A stretch of DNA of 64,000 nucleotides from Paenibacillus thiaminolyticus. Lineage in GTDB: Bacteria > Bacillota > Bacilli > Paenibacillales > Paenibacillaceae. Position 1 is the first letter of the stretch. Each line of letters begins with the position of its first letter. Location of the stretch: the NCBI RefSeq assembly GCF_007066085.1, contig NZ_CP041405.1, positions 2,976,001 through 3,040,000 on the forward strand. Reading direction: 5' to 3'. This document shows, in pieces, positions 1 through 8,399 of the stretch. The notes beneath the pieces were generated by a model, which saw only the letters and a list, made by a program, of their open reading frames with translations, was not told where the DNA came from and searched no databases. The position numbers and the translations under genes are program-made.

Positions 1-101
1 GATAAATATAATTTTCAACTGTAAATTACTGTACATGCCAAAAGTTCACTATAATTAAATGCAAAAAAGAGACAAACTTTAGAACAATTTGAAAAGCCCC
101 C

Positions 102-140
102 TTGACACTTCTTATGTGTTGTAACTATAATGGTTACACC
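102..140 (+). promoter_or_regulatory. Strong sigma-A-like promoter with overlapping palindrome
   Basis: A consensus TTGACA (102-107) is followed 18 bp later by a consensus TATAAT (126-131). The -10 box sits inside an inverted repeat, TGTAAC-N7-GTTACA, as expected for a repressor operator. A related dyad lies about 150 bp downstream. The nearest intact downstream gene is the lipoprotein at 496. The promoter is seen directly; its regulator is unknown. Confidence 0.75.
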
Positions 141-270
141 GTGATGGTGTTAGTAATGAAACTAAGCAGCAGATTTTCCAAACCGGTTCACATTCTTTCA
201 TTGCTTGTTCCAGTTCCGAACTTACGGTATATATCAACATGAAAAAGTGAACCCATTTTTTTTGGAATAG

Positions 271-297
271 TTGTAATAAGGTTAGTTACAACACCAA
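271..297. promoter_or_regulatory. Second palindrome resembling the promoter operator
   Basis: The dyad GTTGTAA-N9-TTACAAC shares the GTAAC/GTTAC core with the palindrome over the promoter at 102-140. Two like-sequence dyads about 150 bp apart suggest cooperative or looping repression by a dimeric regulator of TetR or MarR type. The regulator family is inference. Confidence 0.5.
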
Positions 298-300
298 ATC

Positions 301-423
301 TTGAAATCCACTGGAAGGAGAGACGTTGATTACGACGTGCATGACATGCTGGTAGCCAAGTACGGCATAAGCCGGGATCAAGCGATGAAGCTGTTGGACA
401 AAGCCGGGAGCGAATCGGAGTGA
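301..423 (+). other. Possible short ORF or gene remnant in leader region
   Basis: An open frame ending in TGA at 421-423 encodes a plausible coding-like stretch (DMLVAKYGISRDQAMKLLDK). A good ribosome-binding site (GGAAGGAG, 313-320) lies in front, but no standard start codon sits at the right spacing in this frame. It could be a frameshifted remnant or a short peptide starting at an internal GTG or ATG. I do not recognise a family. Confidence 0.3.
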
Positions 424-495
424 GCGGCTTGTGCTGGCAGCGTTACGTTACTGTTTCCATAATTTTAATCCATATAAGGAAGAAGGAGATTTGCG

Positions 496-1425
496 ATGTT
501 TAGTAAGAAATCATCGATGGGAATTATTTTGTTGCTTTGTATCACGTTATTGCTGAGCGCATGCTCCGGCGAGGCGAGTACGACGAATACCGAGAGCGAA
601 GAAACTCAGAAGCCAGCGGTGGACCTCAAGATCACGCCGTTCAACCCTGGAGAAAAGGGCCTCTTCCCCGTCACCTCTAGCCTGATCGAAGGACCGAACG
701 AGGTACTGCTCGTCGATGCTCAGATCGAAAAGAACAACGCCGAGCAACTGGTCAAGATGATCCGCGACACCGGAAAGAAACTGACTACGGTATATATCAG
801 CCACAAGGATCCGGATTTCTACTTCGGCCTGTCGACGATCCGCGAGGCATTTCCTGACGTGAAGATCGTTGCCACCCCGGCCACTGTGGAAGAGATCAAG
901 GCAACCATCCAGCTCAAAAGCGATTACTGGAGTCCGATTCTAAAAGAAAACGCCCCAACCGCGCTGATCGTCCCTGATGTCCTGGACGGGGACAAACTGA
1001 CGGTCGATGGCGAAATCGTGCAGGTGATCGGTCTCGACGGTTCGGCTCCAACTCATACCGTCCTGTGGGTTCCGTCGAAAAAGACCATCCTGGGTGGTGT
1101 GCCGATCTACGAGAACCTGCATGTCTGGATGGCAGACAACCAGACCCCGGAGAGCCGTGACCAATGGCGGGAGATTCTGGAGCGGATTCTTGCCCTGAAG
1201 CCGGAACGGGTTATCCCGGGCCATTATCTGGACAAGAGCTCCGAAGATACATCCAGCGTCGTATTTACCCGTGACTACATTGCAGAATTTGAAGCTGCGG
1301 CGAAGCAGGCCAAAAATTCCGCTGAGCTGACTGCAGCGATGCAGAAGGCCTATCCAGATTTAAAGAACACAAGTGATCTGGAAATGGGCGCCCAGGTGAT
1401 CAAGGGTGAACTGTCCTGGCCATGA
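496..1425 (+). CDS. Lipoprotein with metallo-beta-lactamase fold, altered metal motif
   Basis: This 309-residue protein has a lipoprotein signal peptide (hydrophobic stretch 9-21, lipobox LLSAC with Cys23), so it should be anchored on the outer face of the membrane. The rest is laid out like an MBL-fold hydrolase: an early Gly-rich strand region, a loop motif near 103-108, a His at 187 in SAPTHTVLW, and a conserved PGH at 241-243. The canonical HxHxDH motif reads HKDPDF here, so two of the four usual histidine/aspartate ligands in that motif are replaced. Metal binding is therefore probably changed or lost, and the substrate is unknown. The ATG at 496 has AAGGAGA seven bases upstream. The gene stands alone behind a long leader with a strong promoter and two palindromes. 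Confidence 0.8.
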   Translation: MFSKKSSMGIILLLCITLLLSACSGEASTTNTESEETQKPAVDLKITPFNPGEKGLFPVTSSLIEGPNEVLLVDAQIEKNNAEQLVKMIRDTGKKLTTVYISHKDPDFYFGLSTIREAFPDVKIVATPATVEEIKATIQLKSDYWSPILKENAPTALIVPDVLDGDKLTVDGEIVQVIGLDGSAPTHTVLWVPSKKTILGGVPIYENLHVWMADNQTPESRDQWREILERILALKPERVIPGHYLDKSSEDTSSVVFTRDYIAEFEAAAKQAKNSAELTAAMQKAYPDLKNTSDLEMGAQVIKGELSWP

Positions 1426-1497
1426 TATAACGCCGACGCCGCACGTTAGGTGCGAAGATGGTTAAGCCGTAATGGTGACACTTCACCTGCTTCGACC

Positions 1498-1608
1498 TTA
1501 TCTTCCGCTACGATTCGCTCGGTCGTCATCGTAATAGCGGGTCGTTACGCCGCCTGTGGAGCGTACCACCATCAGGTTATCTCCATTGTAACGGTTGCTG
1601 ACGGCCTT
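1498..1608 (-). pseudogene. YD-repeat (Rhs/WapA-like) protein C-terminal fragment
   Basis: On the minus strand an open frame of about 37 codons reads NRYNGDNLMVVRSTGG followed by VTTRYYDDD, closely resembling the YxxDG-type repeats of Rhs/WapA polymorphic toxin proteins. It ends at TAA (1498-1500). The upstream part of the gene is absent because an IS3-family end adjoins it at 1609. Only this fragment remains in the window. Family assignment rests on the repeat pattern alone. Confidence 0.55.
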
Positions 1609-1800
1609 GAACTGTGGCCCTTAACGTGGACAGTATAAAAAAAGCACTACGTTGCCAGAAGATGATTCCTATATTCGTTAGGGGTCATCTTCTTTAATGT
1701 CCACTGATACCGCTCAGTGTCGTAAAAGGGTATGTACTCATTAATGCGGGTACGAAGCTCGTCAAGTGCAGTAACAGAGTGGTTGTTAGAATACCGCGTG
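1609..1800 (-). mobile_element. IS3-family (IS150 group) remnant, 3' end of transposase
   Basis: The minus strand encodes the last ~50 residues of an OrfB-type transposase, including INEYIPFYDTERYQ, TLKKMTPNEYR and terminal HLLAT, with a TAG stop at 1647-1649. Beyond the stop lies a typical IS3-type terminal inverted repeat beginning TGAACTGTGGCCC at 1609. The DDE catalytic core and the other end are missing, so the element is dead. It adjoins the YD-repeat fragment, probably its insertion target. Confidence 0.75.
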
Positions 1801-1820
1801 AAAAAAATAGTAAAAACGTA

Positions 1821-1851
1821 TTGACATTGGAGTTTACTCCAATGTTATTTT
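1821..1851 (+). promoter_or_regulatory. MerR-type promoter/operator
   Basis: TTGACA (1821-1826) is followed by the perfect dyad CATTGGAG-TTTA-CTCCAATG and an AT-rich -10 region (about 1846-1851), giving a long spacer near 19 bp. A dyad filling an over-long spacer is the hallmark of MerR-family-activated promoters, and a MerR-like gene follows immediately. The likely start codon (1854) lies almost at the predicted transcription start, which would make the mRNA leaderless. Confidence 0.7.
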
Positions 1852-1853
1852 TG

Positions 1854-2332
1854 ATGTATAAGAAAAACAATATTCTATAAAAGAGGTTTCACGGATACTT
1901 GGTATCCCGAAGGATACGCTTCGGTACTATGACCGTATTGGACTCGTATCACCGTCCAGGGAACACAATTCTTACCGCAGTTATTCTAAGGAGGACCTCA
2001 TCGGTTTGATGAATATTCAAATCATGAAGTATGCGGACTTTTCTCTAGAAGAAATCAAAGAGAAGTTTCAATTCCACAGAATGCAGAGTGTAGATCCTGC
2101 TTATTACCAGGAGGTCGCTGAATTCCTTGATTCCAAAAAAGCAGAAACGCGCAAAAAAATTGCACATCTTGAAAAGGTCAGTCAGTTGCTAGACGTAGCA
2201 ATTGAATCACTAAGGGACTTTAACCATGAAAGTGACCAGCGGCTGGCAGCGTTCGTTCGGGAGATTTACCGGGATCTGCACAAGAAGGATCCTGGAATAA
2301 CTAAGGAGGATTGTGATGGACGTGAAAATTAA
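1854..2332 (+). pseudogene. MerR-family regulator with one-base frameshift near its start
   Basis: The frame ending at 2332 encodes a typical MerR protein: a winged HTH (YSIKEVSRILGIPKDTLRYY, then DRIGLVSPSR and NSYRSYSKEDL), followed by a helical dimerisation region (about residues 75-130). In this frame no start codon precedes the HTH; a stop lies at 1859-1861. An ATG at 1854 would fit if the A5 run at 1863-1867 were A6, giving MYKKKQ before YSIKEV. So there is a real single-base deletion or a homopolymer sequencing error. The internal ATG at 2006 would make only the C-terminal part, without the DNA-binding head. The gene overlaps the start of the membrane protein gene by 17 bp, so the two are probably co-transcribed from the MerR-type promoter just upstream. 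Confidence 0.7.
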
Positions 2333-2762
2333 AAATTATTACTATCTGATTGCTGGCGTTCTTGCAATACTGTTTGCCGTTACACACGCATGGAACGGGC
2401 AATCCGCTGTACTGCCGATGCTCTTGGTGAATGATATAGCCATGGATACACGGATAGTATTTAGGTATGTCTGGCATATTATCACTGCGGAGAATCTGAT
2501 CTTCGGCATTGTATTCATTATCCTATCATTTCAAAGCGAGCGATCGAAGATCCGGTCTGCTGCATGGATAATCGTGTCACTTCTGCTCGTTCGTCTGATT
2601 GTCATTCTTGGTGTAACGGCATATTATGATGTTTCGGCACTTACGGACACATTAATTGATTCGATTGCCATCCTAATCTATGTCGCTTTCATCATACTGG
2701 GCATAAGAATGAAGAAAAAAGAGTTCGGAGGTCAATCGCCACAATCCAGTAGGAAAGTTTAA
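2316..2762 (+). CDS. Small four-helix membrane protein, function unknown
   Basis: The 148-residue protein has four hydrophobic segments (roughly residues 8-26, 50-75, 82-104 and 115-132) and short charged loops ending in a basic tail (RMKKKEF), so it is an integral membrane protein. No catalytic motif is visible and I cannot name the family. I chose ATG 2316 over GTG 2313 because AAGGAGG (2303-2309) gives six-base spacing to the ATG. It overlaps the end of the merR-like gene, so it is the likely target of that regulator, possibly an efflux or stress-linked membrane protein (inference). Confidence 0.75.
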   Translation: MDVKIKNYYYLIAGVLAILFAVTHAWNGQSAVLPMLLVNDIAMDTRIVFRYVWHIITAENLIFGIVFIILSFQSERSKIRSAAWIIVSLLLVRLIVILGVTAYYDVSALTDTLIDSIAILIYVAFIILGIRMKKKEFGGQSPQSSRKV

Positions 2763-3112
2763 AGAACTAACTAGGGGGCGTCTCACTGCCAGTGATCGCA
2801 ATACGCTAACGGGAAACGTTAGCTCAATAAATTGGCTTTTATCACTTTTGAGCAGATGCTAAAATACATGTGTACCAGTTAACCTCCGAGTCTAATATGG
2901 CCTCCGAAATCGGATACCGATCTGGCGACCATCGGCTCCTCCGCTTATCGGGTCTATCGCTATGAAGTCTACTATCAAGCTCAAGTTGGGGATACATTAG
3001 CCCAGATTAAAACGCAGCTCAATGCTGCATAGGGATACTGTCATATTTTTCAACTCCAAAATTATTGAATCGATTATTGGCAAGTATGTTATATATAAAC
3101 AAACCAAAAGAA
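2763..3112 (+). other. Non-genic stretch with a hairpin and a C-terminal gene fragment
   Basis: A short hairpin GCTAACG-ggaaa-CGTTAGC sits near 2806-2824. From about 2906 to 3032 the plus strand has an open frame without a start (reading RVYRYEVYYQAQVGDTLAQI and ending LNAA-stop), probably the C-terminus of a lost gene. No family recognised. The rest is featureless. Confidence 0.4.
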
Positions 3113-3173
3113 AAACCACCGGTTCCTCCGCAATGCACAATCACCCGCATCAGGGGAAGAGAACCGATGGTTT
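3113..3173 (-). terminator. Intrinsic terminator of the rsgA-phosphotransferase unit
   Basis: On the minus strand the arms AAACCATCGGTTC and GAACCGGTGGTTT form a long stem with one mismatch, followed by TTTTTC. It lies just after the stop of the phosphotransferase gene at 3210. Confidence 0.8.
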
Positions 3174-3209
3174 ATCCCTAATTCAATACATCACTGCCCA
3201 TGACCGCTG

Positions 3210-4292
3210 TTACCTCTTGTTTTCCTCGTATTGAAAAGGCGCTTCGAATGAATAAATGTCGTGGAAAAATCCTTTATATGGGATGTCTTCCTCCAAACAT
3301 TTGATAAGGTACAACAATGCTTCGTCGCACTCCACTTGCTCTCCGTTATGTTGTGCCACCTCAAATGCGTCAATCATATTCTCCAAGATAGTCGTTTGAA
3401 TAAATAAAGGCAATTGCTCCAGCATAGCATCATCAAGATCAGTTTCGGAGCGATAGCCGTCCAGAACAGTCTCAAAATAGCCTTCCATAAACTTCATCCG
3501 TTTGTTTACGTCTTTTTCGAATTGAATCCAGCCAACGCCATGTCCCCACAGACCCGCCAAGTCGTACATATACCAGCAGAAACAGGAGTTGTCGAAGTCA
3601 AATACCGTAATCTGTCCGTTATCGTAATCGATGTTATAGTTTCCGTCACTGTAATCAAAATGAACCATGCCATAATGATCGGAATGCCTGTTGAGCCCCT
3701 GCAATTGCTCAAGAATACGGAACAATTTCTCCTTGACCGTCGGCGACAAGAAGTCGGGAACTATTTGTTCTATATAGGTTTTATTGTATTTATCGAAGAA
3801 ATCGTATCTCCGCCGGGTGGGCTGGTAGGCTTTGGACAATTGGTGCAGCTTGCCAAGCGTTTTGCCGCAGTTGTAGAAGTATTCGGTCAGTGGCGCTCCA
3901 TCCCGATAACGGTAGTGGTTTTCCGCAAGCTGCTTCCCTGGGGCCCGTTCGAACAAACAGATAAAGAAGACTTGACCCTCATGCTGAATTTCTTCCAGAA
4001 GCCGACCATTCTTGGAGTGGATGACATTGGATACACTGCCTCCGTGTTCGTGCAAATAACAGATATATTCGAGCTCGCCCAGAAAGTCATCTTTGCTGCG
4101 GTCGTCCAGAAAAGAGATTCGGATGACCATATCCTGTGCTTCTGCTTTATGGCAGGTGTACACCAGATTTCTACCGCCGTCATGCGGTGGAATTTGGGAA
4201 AAGGAGTAGCCCTCTAAACCATATAGTTTCTTAATTGCGGGCAATAACAGACTTTGTGCTGTTGCGGCCGCTGCTTGGTAGGTTATGCTCAT
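3210..4292 (-). CDS. Kinase-fold phosphotransferase (APH/choline-kinase family)
   Basis: This 360-residue protein belongs to the aminoglycoside phosphotransferase / homoserine-kinase-like fold. The catalytic loop is HFDYSDGN (His211, Asp213, Asn218) and the metal-binding DFD follows at 232-234. The N-terminal lobe has VIRI at 56-59, where an ATP-contacting lysine is often found, so nucleotide binding may differ. Its ATG overlaps the rsgA-like stop in an ATGA, so the two genes are translationally coupled. Substrate cannot be read from sequence: small-molecule kinase or antibiotic resistance enzyme are both possible. The pairing with a ribosome-assembly GTPase and the attenuator-like leader upstream favour a role in ribosome stress or antibiotic response, which is inference. 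Confidence 0.8.
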   Translation of the reverse strand: MSITYQAAAATAQSLLLPAIKKLYGLEGYSFSQIPPHDGGRNLVYTCHKAEAQDMVIRISFLDDRSKDDFLGELEYICYLHEHGGSVSNVIHSKNGRLLEEIQHEGQVFFICLFERAPGKQLAENHYRYRDGAPLTEYFYNCGKTLGKLHQLSKAYQPTRRRYDFFDKYNKTYIEQIVPDFLSPTVKEKLFRILEQLQGLNRHSDHYGMVHFDYSDGNYNIDYDNGQITVFDFDNSCFCWYMYDLAGLWGHGVGWIQFEKDVNKRMKFMEGYFETVLDGYRSETDLDDAMLEQLPLFIQTTILENMIDAFEVAQHNGEQVECDEALLYLIKCLEEDIPYKGFFHDIYSFEAPFQYEENKR

Positions 4293-5365
4293 CTATGTTT
4301 TCCTCCTCTTTTTTGCTGTCTCTCTATTACTTTTGAAGCCACGATCTGGGCCGTTTTGTTGCGCAAATAGGCAGCTTTGTCCTCTACGAATGCGGCTTCC
4401 CTTCTGAGAGCGAGATAGCTGTCCCAACGCTCCTTCGGCAACTCACCGTTTTGTATGGCGGCTCTGACGGCACAACCCGGGTCACCTGCGTGCCCGCAGT
4501 CGGAGAATTTGCAATGACCCAGATAACGCTCCACATCGGAGAATCCTTCACGGATGCCTTCGGAGGCCTCCCACATGCCAAGCTCGCGCATCCCCGGCGT
4601 ATCAATGACCATAACGCCGCTGCTCAGGAGAATTAATTGGCGATGAGAAGTGGTATGCTTGCCTTTGCTGTCATCCTCGCGGATATCGCTAACCCTCATC
4701 ATTTCCTTTCCTGCAAGCTTATTGACAAGGCTTGATTTTCCTACACCGGAAGAGCCGAGAAACACAATAGTGTTCCCTTTTGTGAGATAGTCGGAAAGTC
4801 CGTCTATGCCCTCACCGGTTTTTGCACTAATGACATAAACCGCAACCCCGATTGCTATTTGATTCACCGCCGCAAGATATTCCGAGGTATCGGTTATCAA
4901 ATCCGCTTTAGTCAGGATGACAACGGGAATGGCGCCCGATTGCCATGATAAAGCCAGATAACGTTCAATCCGACGCGGATTGAAGTCATGGTTTAGCGAT
5001 TGCATGATGAATACGTAGTCGAAATTGGCGGCCACCGTCTGCTCTTTTACGGTCTTTGCAAAGTTAGCCGCATGACCGGATAAGTCATTTCGAGCAAATT
5101 TCGATTTGCGTGGCAGCGTTCTGATAATCAGGCTTTCGCCGTCGGGATTATATTGAATTTGCACGAAATCCCCGGTGGTAGGGAATTCTTCGGTACAGTT
5201 GTTGAAATAGATACCCGCCTTCAGTCGCGCAAGGCATTCCCCCTGCTCGGTTATGAGGCTGTAATGTTGTTTATGCACAGCGGTAACCCTTGCGTAGGTT
5301 CCATCTGTGTGTAGTGGATCATGTTGCGGCGTGAAGCCGTAGTCACGTAGTGTAAAAGTGTTCAT
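4289..5365 (-). CDS. rsgA: RsgA-like ribosome small-subunit-dependent GTPase
   Basis: The protein (358 residues from the chosen start) has the circularly permuted GTPase order of RsgA/YjeQ: G4 TKAD (152-155), then G1 GSSGVGKSS (204-212), then G3 DTPG (255-258). An OB-fold domain comes first and a C-terminal zinc knuckle has Cys285, Cys290, His292 and Cys298. RsgA GTPases act in late 30S subunit maturation. I chose ATG 5365 because GGGAGG lies six to seven bases upstream; the ATG at 5401 has no such site. The gene is far from any ribosomal operon and sits with a phosphotransferase gene, so it may be a specialised paralogue rather than the housekeeping copy. A ~220-nt leader with an intrinsic terminator precedes it. 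Confidence 0.88.
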   Translation of the reverse strand: MNTFTLRDYGFTPQHDPLHTDGTYARVTAVHKQHYSLITEQGECLARLKAGIYFNNCTEEFPTTGDFVQIQYNPDGESLIIRTLPRKSKFARNDLSGHAANFAKTVKEQTVAANFDYVFIMQSLNHDFNPRRIERYLALSWQSGAIPVVILTKADLITDTSEYLAAVNQIAIGVAVYVISAKTGEGIDGLSDYLTKGNTIVFLGSSGVGKSSLVNKLAGKEMMRVSDIREDDSKGKHTTSHRQLILLSSGVMVIDTPGMRELGMWEASEGIREGFSDVERYLGHCKFSDCGHAGDPGCAVRAAIQNGELPKERWDSYLALRREAAFVEDKAAYLRNKTAQIVASKVIERQQKRGGKHR

Positions 5366-5650
5366 GGATGCCTCCCTGCTGTTTTTGTAAAGAAAAATCA
5401 CGTCCGAGAAACCGCATTACAGGCCATACTTTTGTTACCGTCCAGGGCGCAATGCAAAAAAACCGCAGCAAGCAGCCGTTCATGGCTGTCTGCTGCGGTC
5501 CAATGATGAAGGAAAAATGAGCATAAAAATAACACACCCAGAAGTGTGCTACCGTTGCTTTTGACCAAAGCTTCAATATTCACGAAAGGTTACTTTTTTG
5601 GCATACTAAATAAAGGGATACAATCCCCGTAAAAATTCAGTCATGCGCCC
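5366..5650 (-). promoter_or_regulatory. rsgA leader with attenuator hairpin and leader ORF
   Basis: On the minus strand a plausible promoter (TTTACG, ~19 bp, TAGTAT around 5595-5625) is followed by a GTG-initiated frame of 61 codons (5398-5583) that runs through two hairpins. The second is a strong terminator: arms ACCGCAGCA(GACAGCC) and GGCTG(CT)TGCTGCGGT ending in seven T (about 5457-5497). A terminator inside a leader ORF, upstream of a ribosome-acting GTPase, resembles the translation-coupled attenuators upstream of ribosomal protection genes such as tet(M). The structure is seen; the regulation is inferred. Confidence 0.6.
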
Positions 5651-5834
5651 TTATTCGGTTTTAAGTATGGGATACCTCAAATGTTTTTGCGTTTTTCATT
5701 ACGAAACAGCCCCTTTACACATTTATAAACTACGGTACAACATAAGTAATATACCATATTTCCTGCTGTATGTATATATTTGGATAAAGACTTTAGACGA
5801 TTCCATTAGAAACAAAGTCTACAGGCAGTTAACC

Positions 5835-6128
5835 TTACAACATCACGATCTCAACATTCTGGAAGTAATAGATATCTTCTTTCTTGAATCCGTAACATCC
5901 ATCACTTCTCTGAATATGCGGCTCAAAGGTGAATAAACGAACCTCGCCAAGCGTTGTTTGATTGCCGGCTTCAAAATATCGCCATTCCCCCATATGAAAC
6001 TCGATGGTATGCCCCAGGTTTCCTGCAAATTTGTGCTGCGTCAGCTCATCTTCAGTTAATGCTTGTCCGTTCCGAATCATATAGGTTCTGGCATAATCCC
6101 CGCAGTAGCTGTTCATTACAGGACTCAA
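5835..6128 (-). pseudogene. C-terminal fragment of an unrecognised protein
   Basis: About 97 codons with coding character (YARTYMIRNGQALTEDEL, later GEVRLFTFEPHIQ) end at 5835. The only start is a TTG with no ribosome-binding site, and an in-frame TGA lies just upstream, so the N-terminus is lost. The break is next to the repeated element at 6161. I do not recognise the family. Confidence 0.5.
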
Positions 6129-6160
6129 ATCGTAACGATATCATTATTTCGAACGGTCTG

Positions 6161-6256
6161 AAGGGAGCCCGAATCATTCCCCCGGGCTCCCTTCTAGATG
6201 TTCAATCATCTTGCATGTCGGTTCACAACATTTACTACTGGTTCCACACTTTTTGA
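6161..6256 (+). repeat. Directly repeated ~100-bp element, copy 1
   Basis: A hairpin with arms GGGAGCCCG and CGGGCTCCC is followed by CTTCTAGATG, CATCTTGCAT, CGGTTCA and TACTGGTTC. The same succession, about 80% identical and in the same orientation, recurs at 56455-56554. A hairpin followed by short repeated GGTTC-type motifs looks like one end of a transposable element (terminator plus transposase-binding sites), but no transposase is attached here. Confidence 0.7.
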
Positions 6257-6458
6257 CCACCAGACTGTGCTGTAAATCGATAATATAGTTGTTTAATTTC
6301 TATACATTTAAAGGTATTTGTACTCAAAAATCATTAATAACGTTGTTTAATTCTTATTGAACTAAAATACATTCACATTTATAATGTCTCTCAAATATAA
6401 TATCAGTTTATATATTCACCCATTCTTCTCTAACAGGTTCAAGATAAATTGTAATTTG
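6257..6458. other. AT-rich intergenic, nothing recognised
   Basis: AT-rich DNA between the repeat copy and the hydrolase stop. No ORF, strong promoter or clear terminator is visible. Confidence 0.5.
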
Positions 6459-7163
6459 TTAATCGATATGTTTGTGTAACCACTGTTCAAATATCTTTAA
6501 CTGTTCTTCAGTATGAAAGTAATGTTCACCTGTTTCCATGACTTCTAATTCACAACGATGTTTTTTTGTAAAATAGTTAATAGTTTCAAATTCGCACAGT
6601 TCATCTTTGGCTCCATACATAATATATGTATCTGTATTCCATGTATTAATAGGATGTTCTTTTACATAGCATAAATAGTCCCAATATAACTTTTGACCAA
6701 TAGGTGTCTCTATAGTCATTTCTTTTTGCAAAAGCTCTGGTGTTACATTAAACCATTTCATCATATTTTCGATAATTCGTTCCATATTAACTACTGGTGA
6801 TAAAAATAATGCCTTTTCTAACACATCATTTTGATAGGCTAAAAGGCTAAAATAAGCTCCCATACTACATGCAAACACGCTTACTTCTTTCCAATGTTCT
6901 TTTGCGTAATTCATAATTATAGATAATTCACTAACACAAAACTGTACTTTGCAAGGAGTATTATCATTTTTTCTTTCTCCATGCTCAGGTAAATCAAAGC
7001 TTAATACTTGATAACCTTTTTGATTGGCTTCTTCAGCTAATATTTGAATAACTGCATCTTCCTTATTTGACATATTTCCATGTACTGCAATAAAAATTTT
7101 TTCACTCTTATCTCCCCATAAAACCGTGGGAATATTACTAATTTTAAAATGATCTTTAAGCAT
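6459..7163 (-). CDS. Alpha/beta hydrolase
   Basis: This 234-residue protein has an alpha/beta-hydrolase layout: oxyanion-region HGN (29-31 neighbourhood), nucleophile elbow ACSMGAY with Ser100, acid Asp187 in YGAKDE and catalytic His214 in TGEHYFH. There is no signal peptide, so it is cytosolic; substrate unknown. Start chosen at ATG 7163, which has GGAGG at ideal spacing, rather than the longer frame to 7214. The gene is markedly AT-rich compared with the pmx genes and rsgA, which suggests recent acquisition. It stands alone. Confidence 0.82.
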   Translation of the reverse strand: MLKDHFKISNIPTVLWGDKSEKIFIAVHGNMSNKEDAVIQILAEEANQKGYQVLSFDLPEHGERKNDNTPCKVQFCVSELSIIMNYAKEHWKEVSVFACSMGAYFSLLAYQNDVLEKALFLSPVVNMERIIENMMKWFNVTPELLQKEMTIETPIGQKLYWDYLCYVKEHPINTWNTDTYIMYGAKDELCEFETINYFTKKHRCELEVMETGEHYFHTEEQLKIFEQWLHKHID

Positions 7164-7940
7164 ATTTCCTCCATACAATAAGACATATAGGACTTGGCAA
7201 AAAACCGCACACACTTTATAATCCTCTACTCAGTTTTAAACAAATCAAACTATTCCTAATTTATCGCAAATGAATTATAATATCTCTCTACCTCTGTATA
7301 ACAGAGTCTACTTTGTATTTAAAATCTTTCTTTTTTCCATTTCTTCAGAAGCTACAAGTTCTGCACACGTTTCACGCACTCAAAGGGCTAAAGCCCATAA
7401 AAAAATGAGGCTACCTTAAGGCAGCCCCACAAAAAGAGGAGTCGTGCTGTAATTCTGGATGTCGAATCTAAGACTGTAGAAGAGCTGCTAGTAGGAGTAT
7501 GTCCGTTTCTGTGAGTCTATTACTTTATTTTTCAGTCTAACACTTTATTTTCTTCTAAGAAATAACTGTCAGGTGATAAAAAAGTCGTGAACCAATTTTG
7601 TTGATTTTACTGTGTTTGCCGCGGCACGTGATAAAGACGAAAAATAAAAAGTCTGGAACCACCAGAAGTTACCATGAAAAGAAAGTTGGAAACTATCATC
7701 AACTGAAATTTAGCAGGTCAGTGAAGAATCTTTAACTTCCTCACCTGTTATTCTCTCTCTTTCTTGAAAACAAATCATAAATTTAGGCTCAAAACCGAAA
7801 TCAGTGCTTGACAATTTAACAGAGGGGTAAAACTGAAAAAACATCTGCCAATCCTGTAAAGTTGTAAGTCCAACCCACAACGAAAAGGAACTGATAGATG
7901 CCAATCCAGTATAGCAATGAAAGGCTCAACTTGCCAGAGC
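7164..7940. other. AT-rich intergenic region with minus-strand terminator
   Basis: A hairpin GGCTGCCTTAAGGTAGCC followed by TTTTTTT on the minus strand (7398-7428) is a good intrinsic terminator, but no intact gene precedes it. A minus-strand open frame at 7710-7904 (64 codons, TTG start, no ribosome-binding site) may be a fragment of a lost gene. Nothing else is supported. Confidence 0.4.
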
Positions 7941-8385
7941 TAACGGTGAACCAAATCCTGCCCAGTGATACCGATATATTCAAACTCACTCATTTTTAAG
8001 TTCTGAAGCCAATTTTCAAAATTCTCTTTTGTTGCCAAGGCTAAAGAATTTATAACAGTTTGAACTCTTCTCTCATCTAGTGAATTCAAACTATCTATTA
8101 TTGGTTTAATATTAGTAGGTAATGGAACAAAGTAATCACCCCCTTCATCATATTCTTCGTAATCGAGTTCAGTTCCGTTAACGTCTTCTTTTCTAATTGT
8201 TGATTCTTCCTCTTCAATGTTATAAACCAGTTTACCAATTGCAGGTACAGGTATTATATCCTCTTCGTCTGTAATCGTTCTAACTTTATAAACATTCCAT
8301 TATCGTGCTTTATTACTTTTATTTGTTGTTCTAAGGCTTCCAAGGTATCTAGTGTCACGGGAGCCGCACAGTCTTCGTGCCATCA
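7941..8385 (-). pseudogene. Broken hypothetical gene, acidic protein
   Basis: Two minus-strand frames join into one coherent protein if a single-base frameshift near 8300 is corrected: upstream LDTLEALEQQIKVIKHDNGM, downstream VRTITDEEDIIPVPAIGKLV and onward to FENWLQNLKMSEFEYIGITG, ending at a TAG near 7943. The N-terminus also lacks a start (an in-frame TGA lies at the beginning). Family not recognised; the strongly acidic middle (DYEEYDEGGDYF) is notable. Confidence 0.5.
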
Positions 8386-8399
8386 TACGATATTAAAAA

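Noticed and set aside
1450..1638. 62-codon plus-strand frame
   Set aside because: The opposite strand holds a recognisable YD-repeat fragment and an IS3 end over the same bases.
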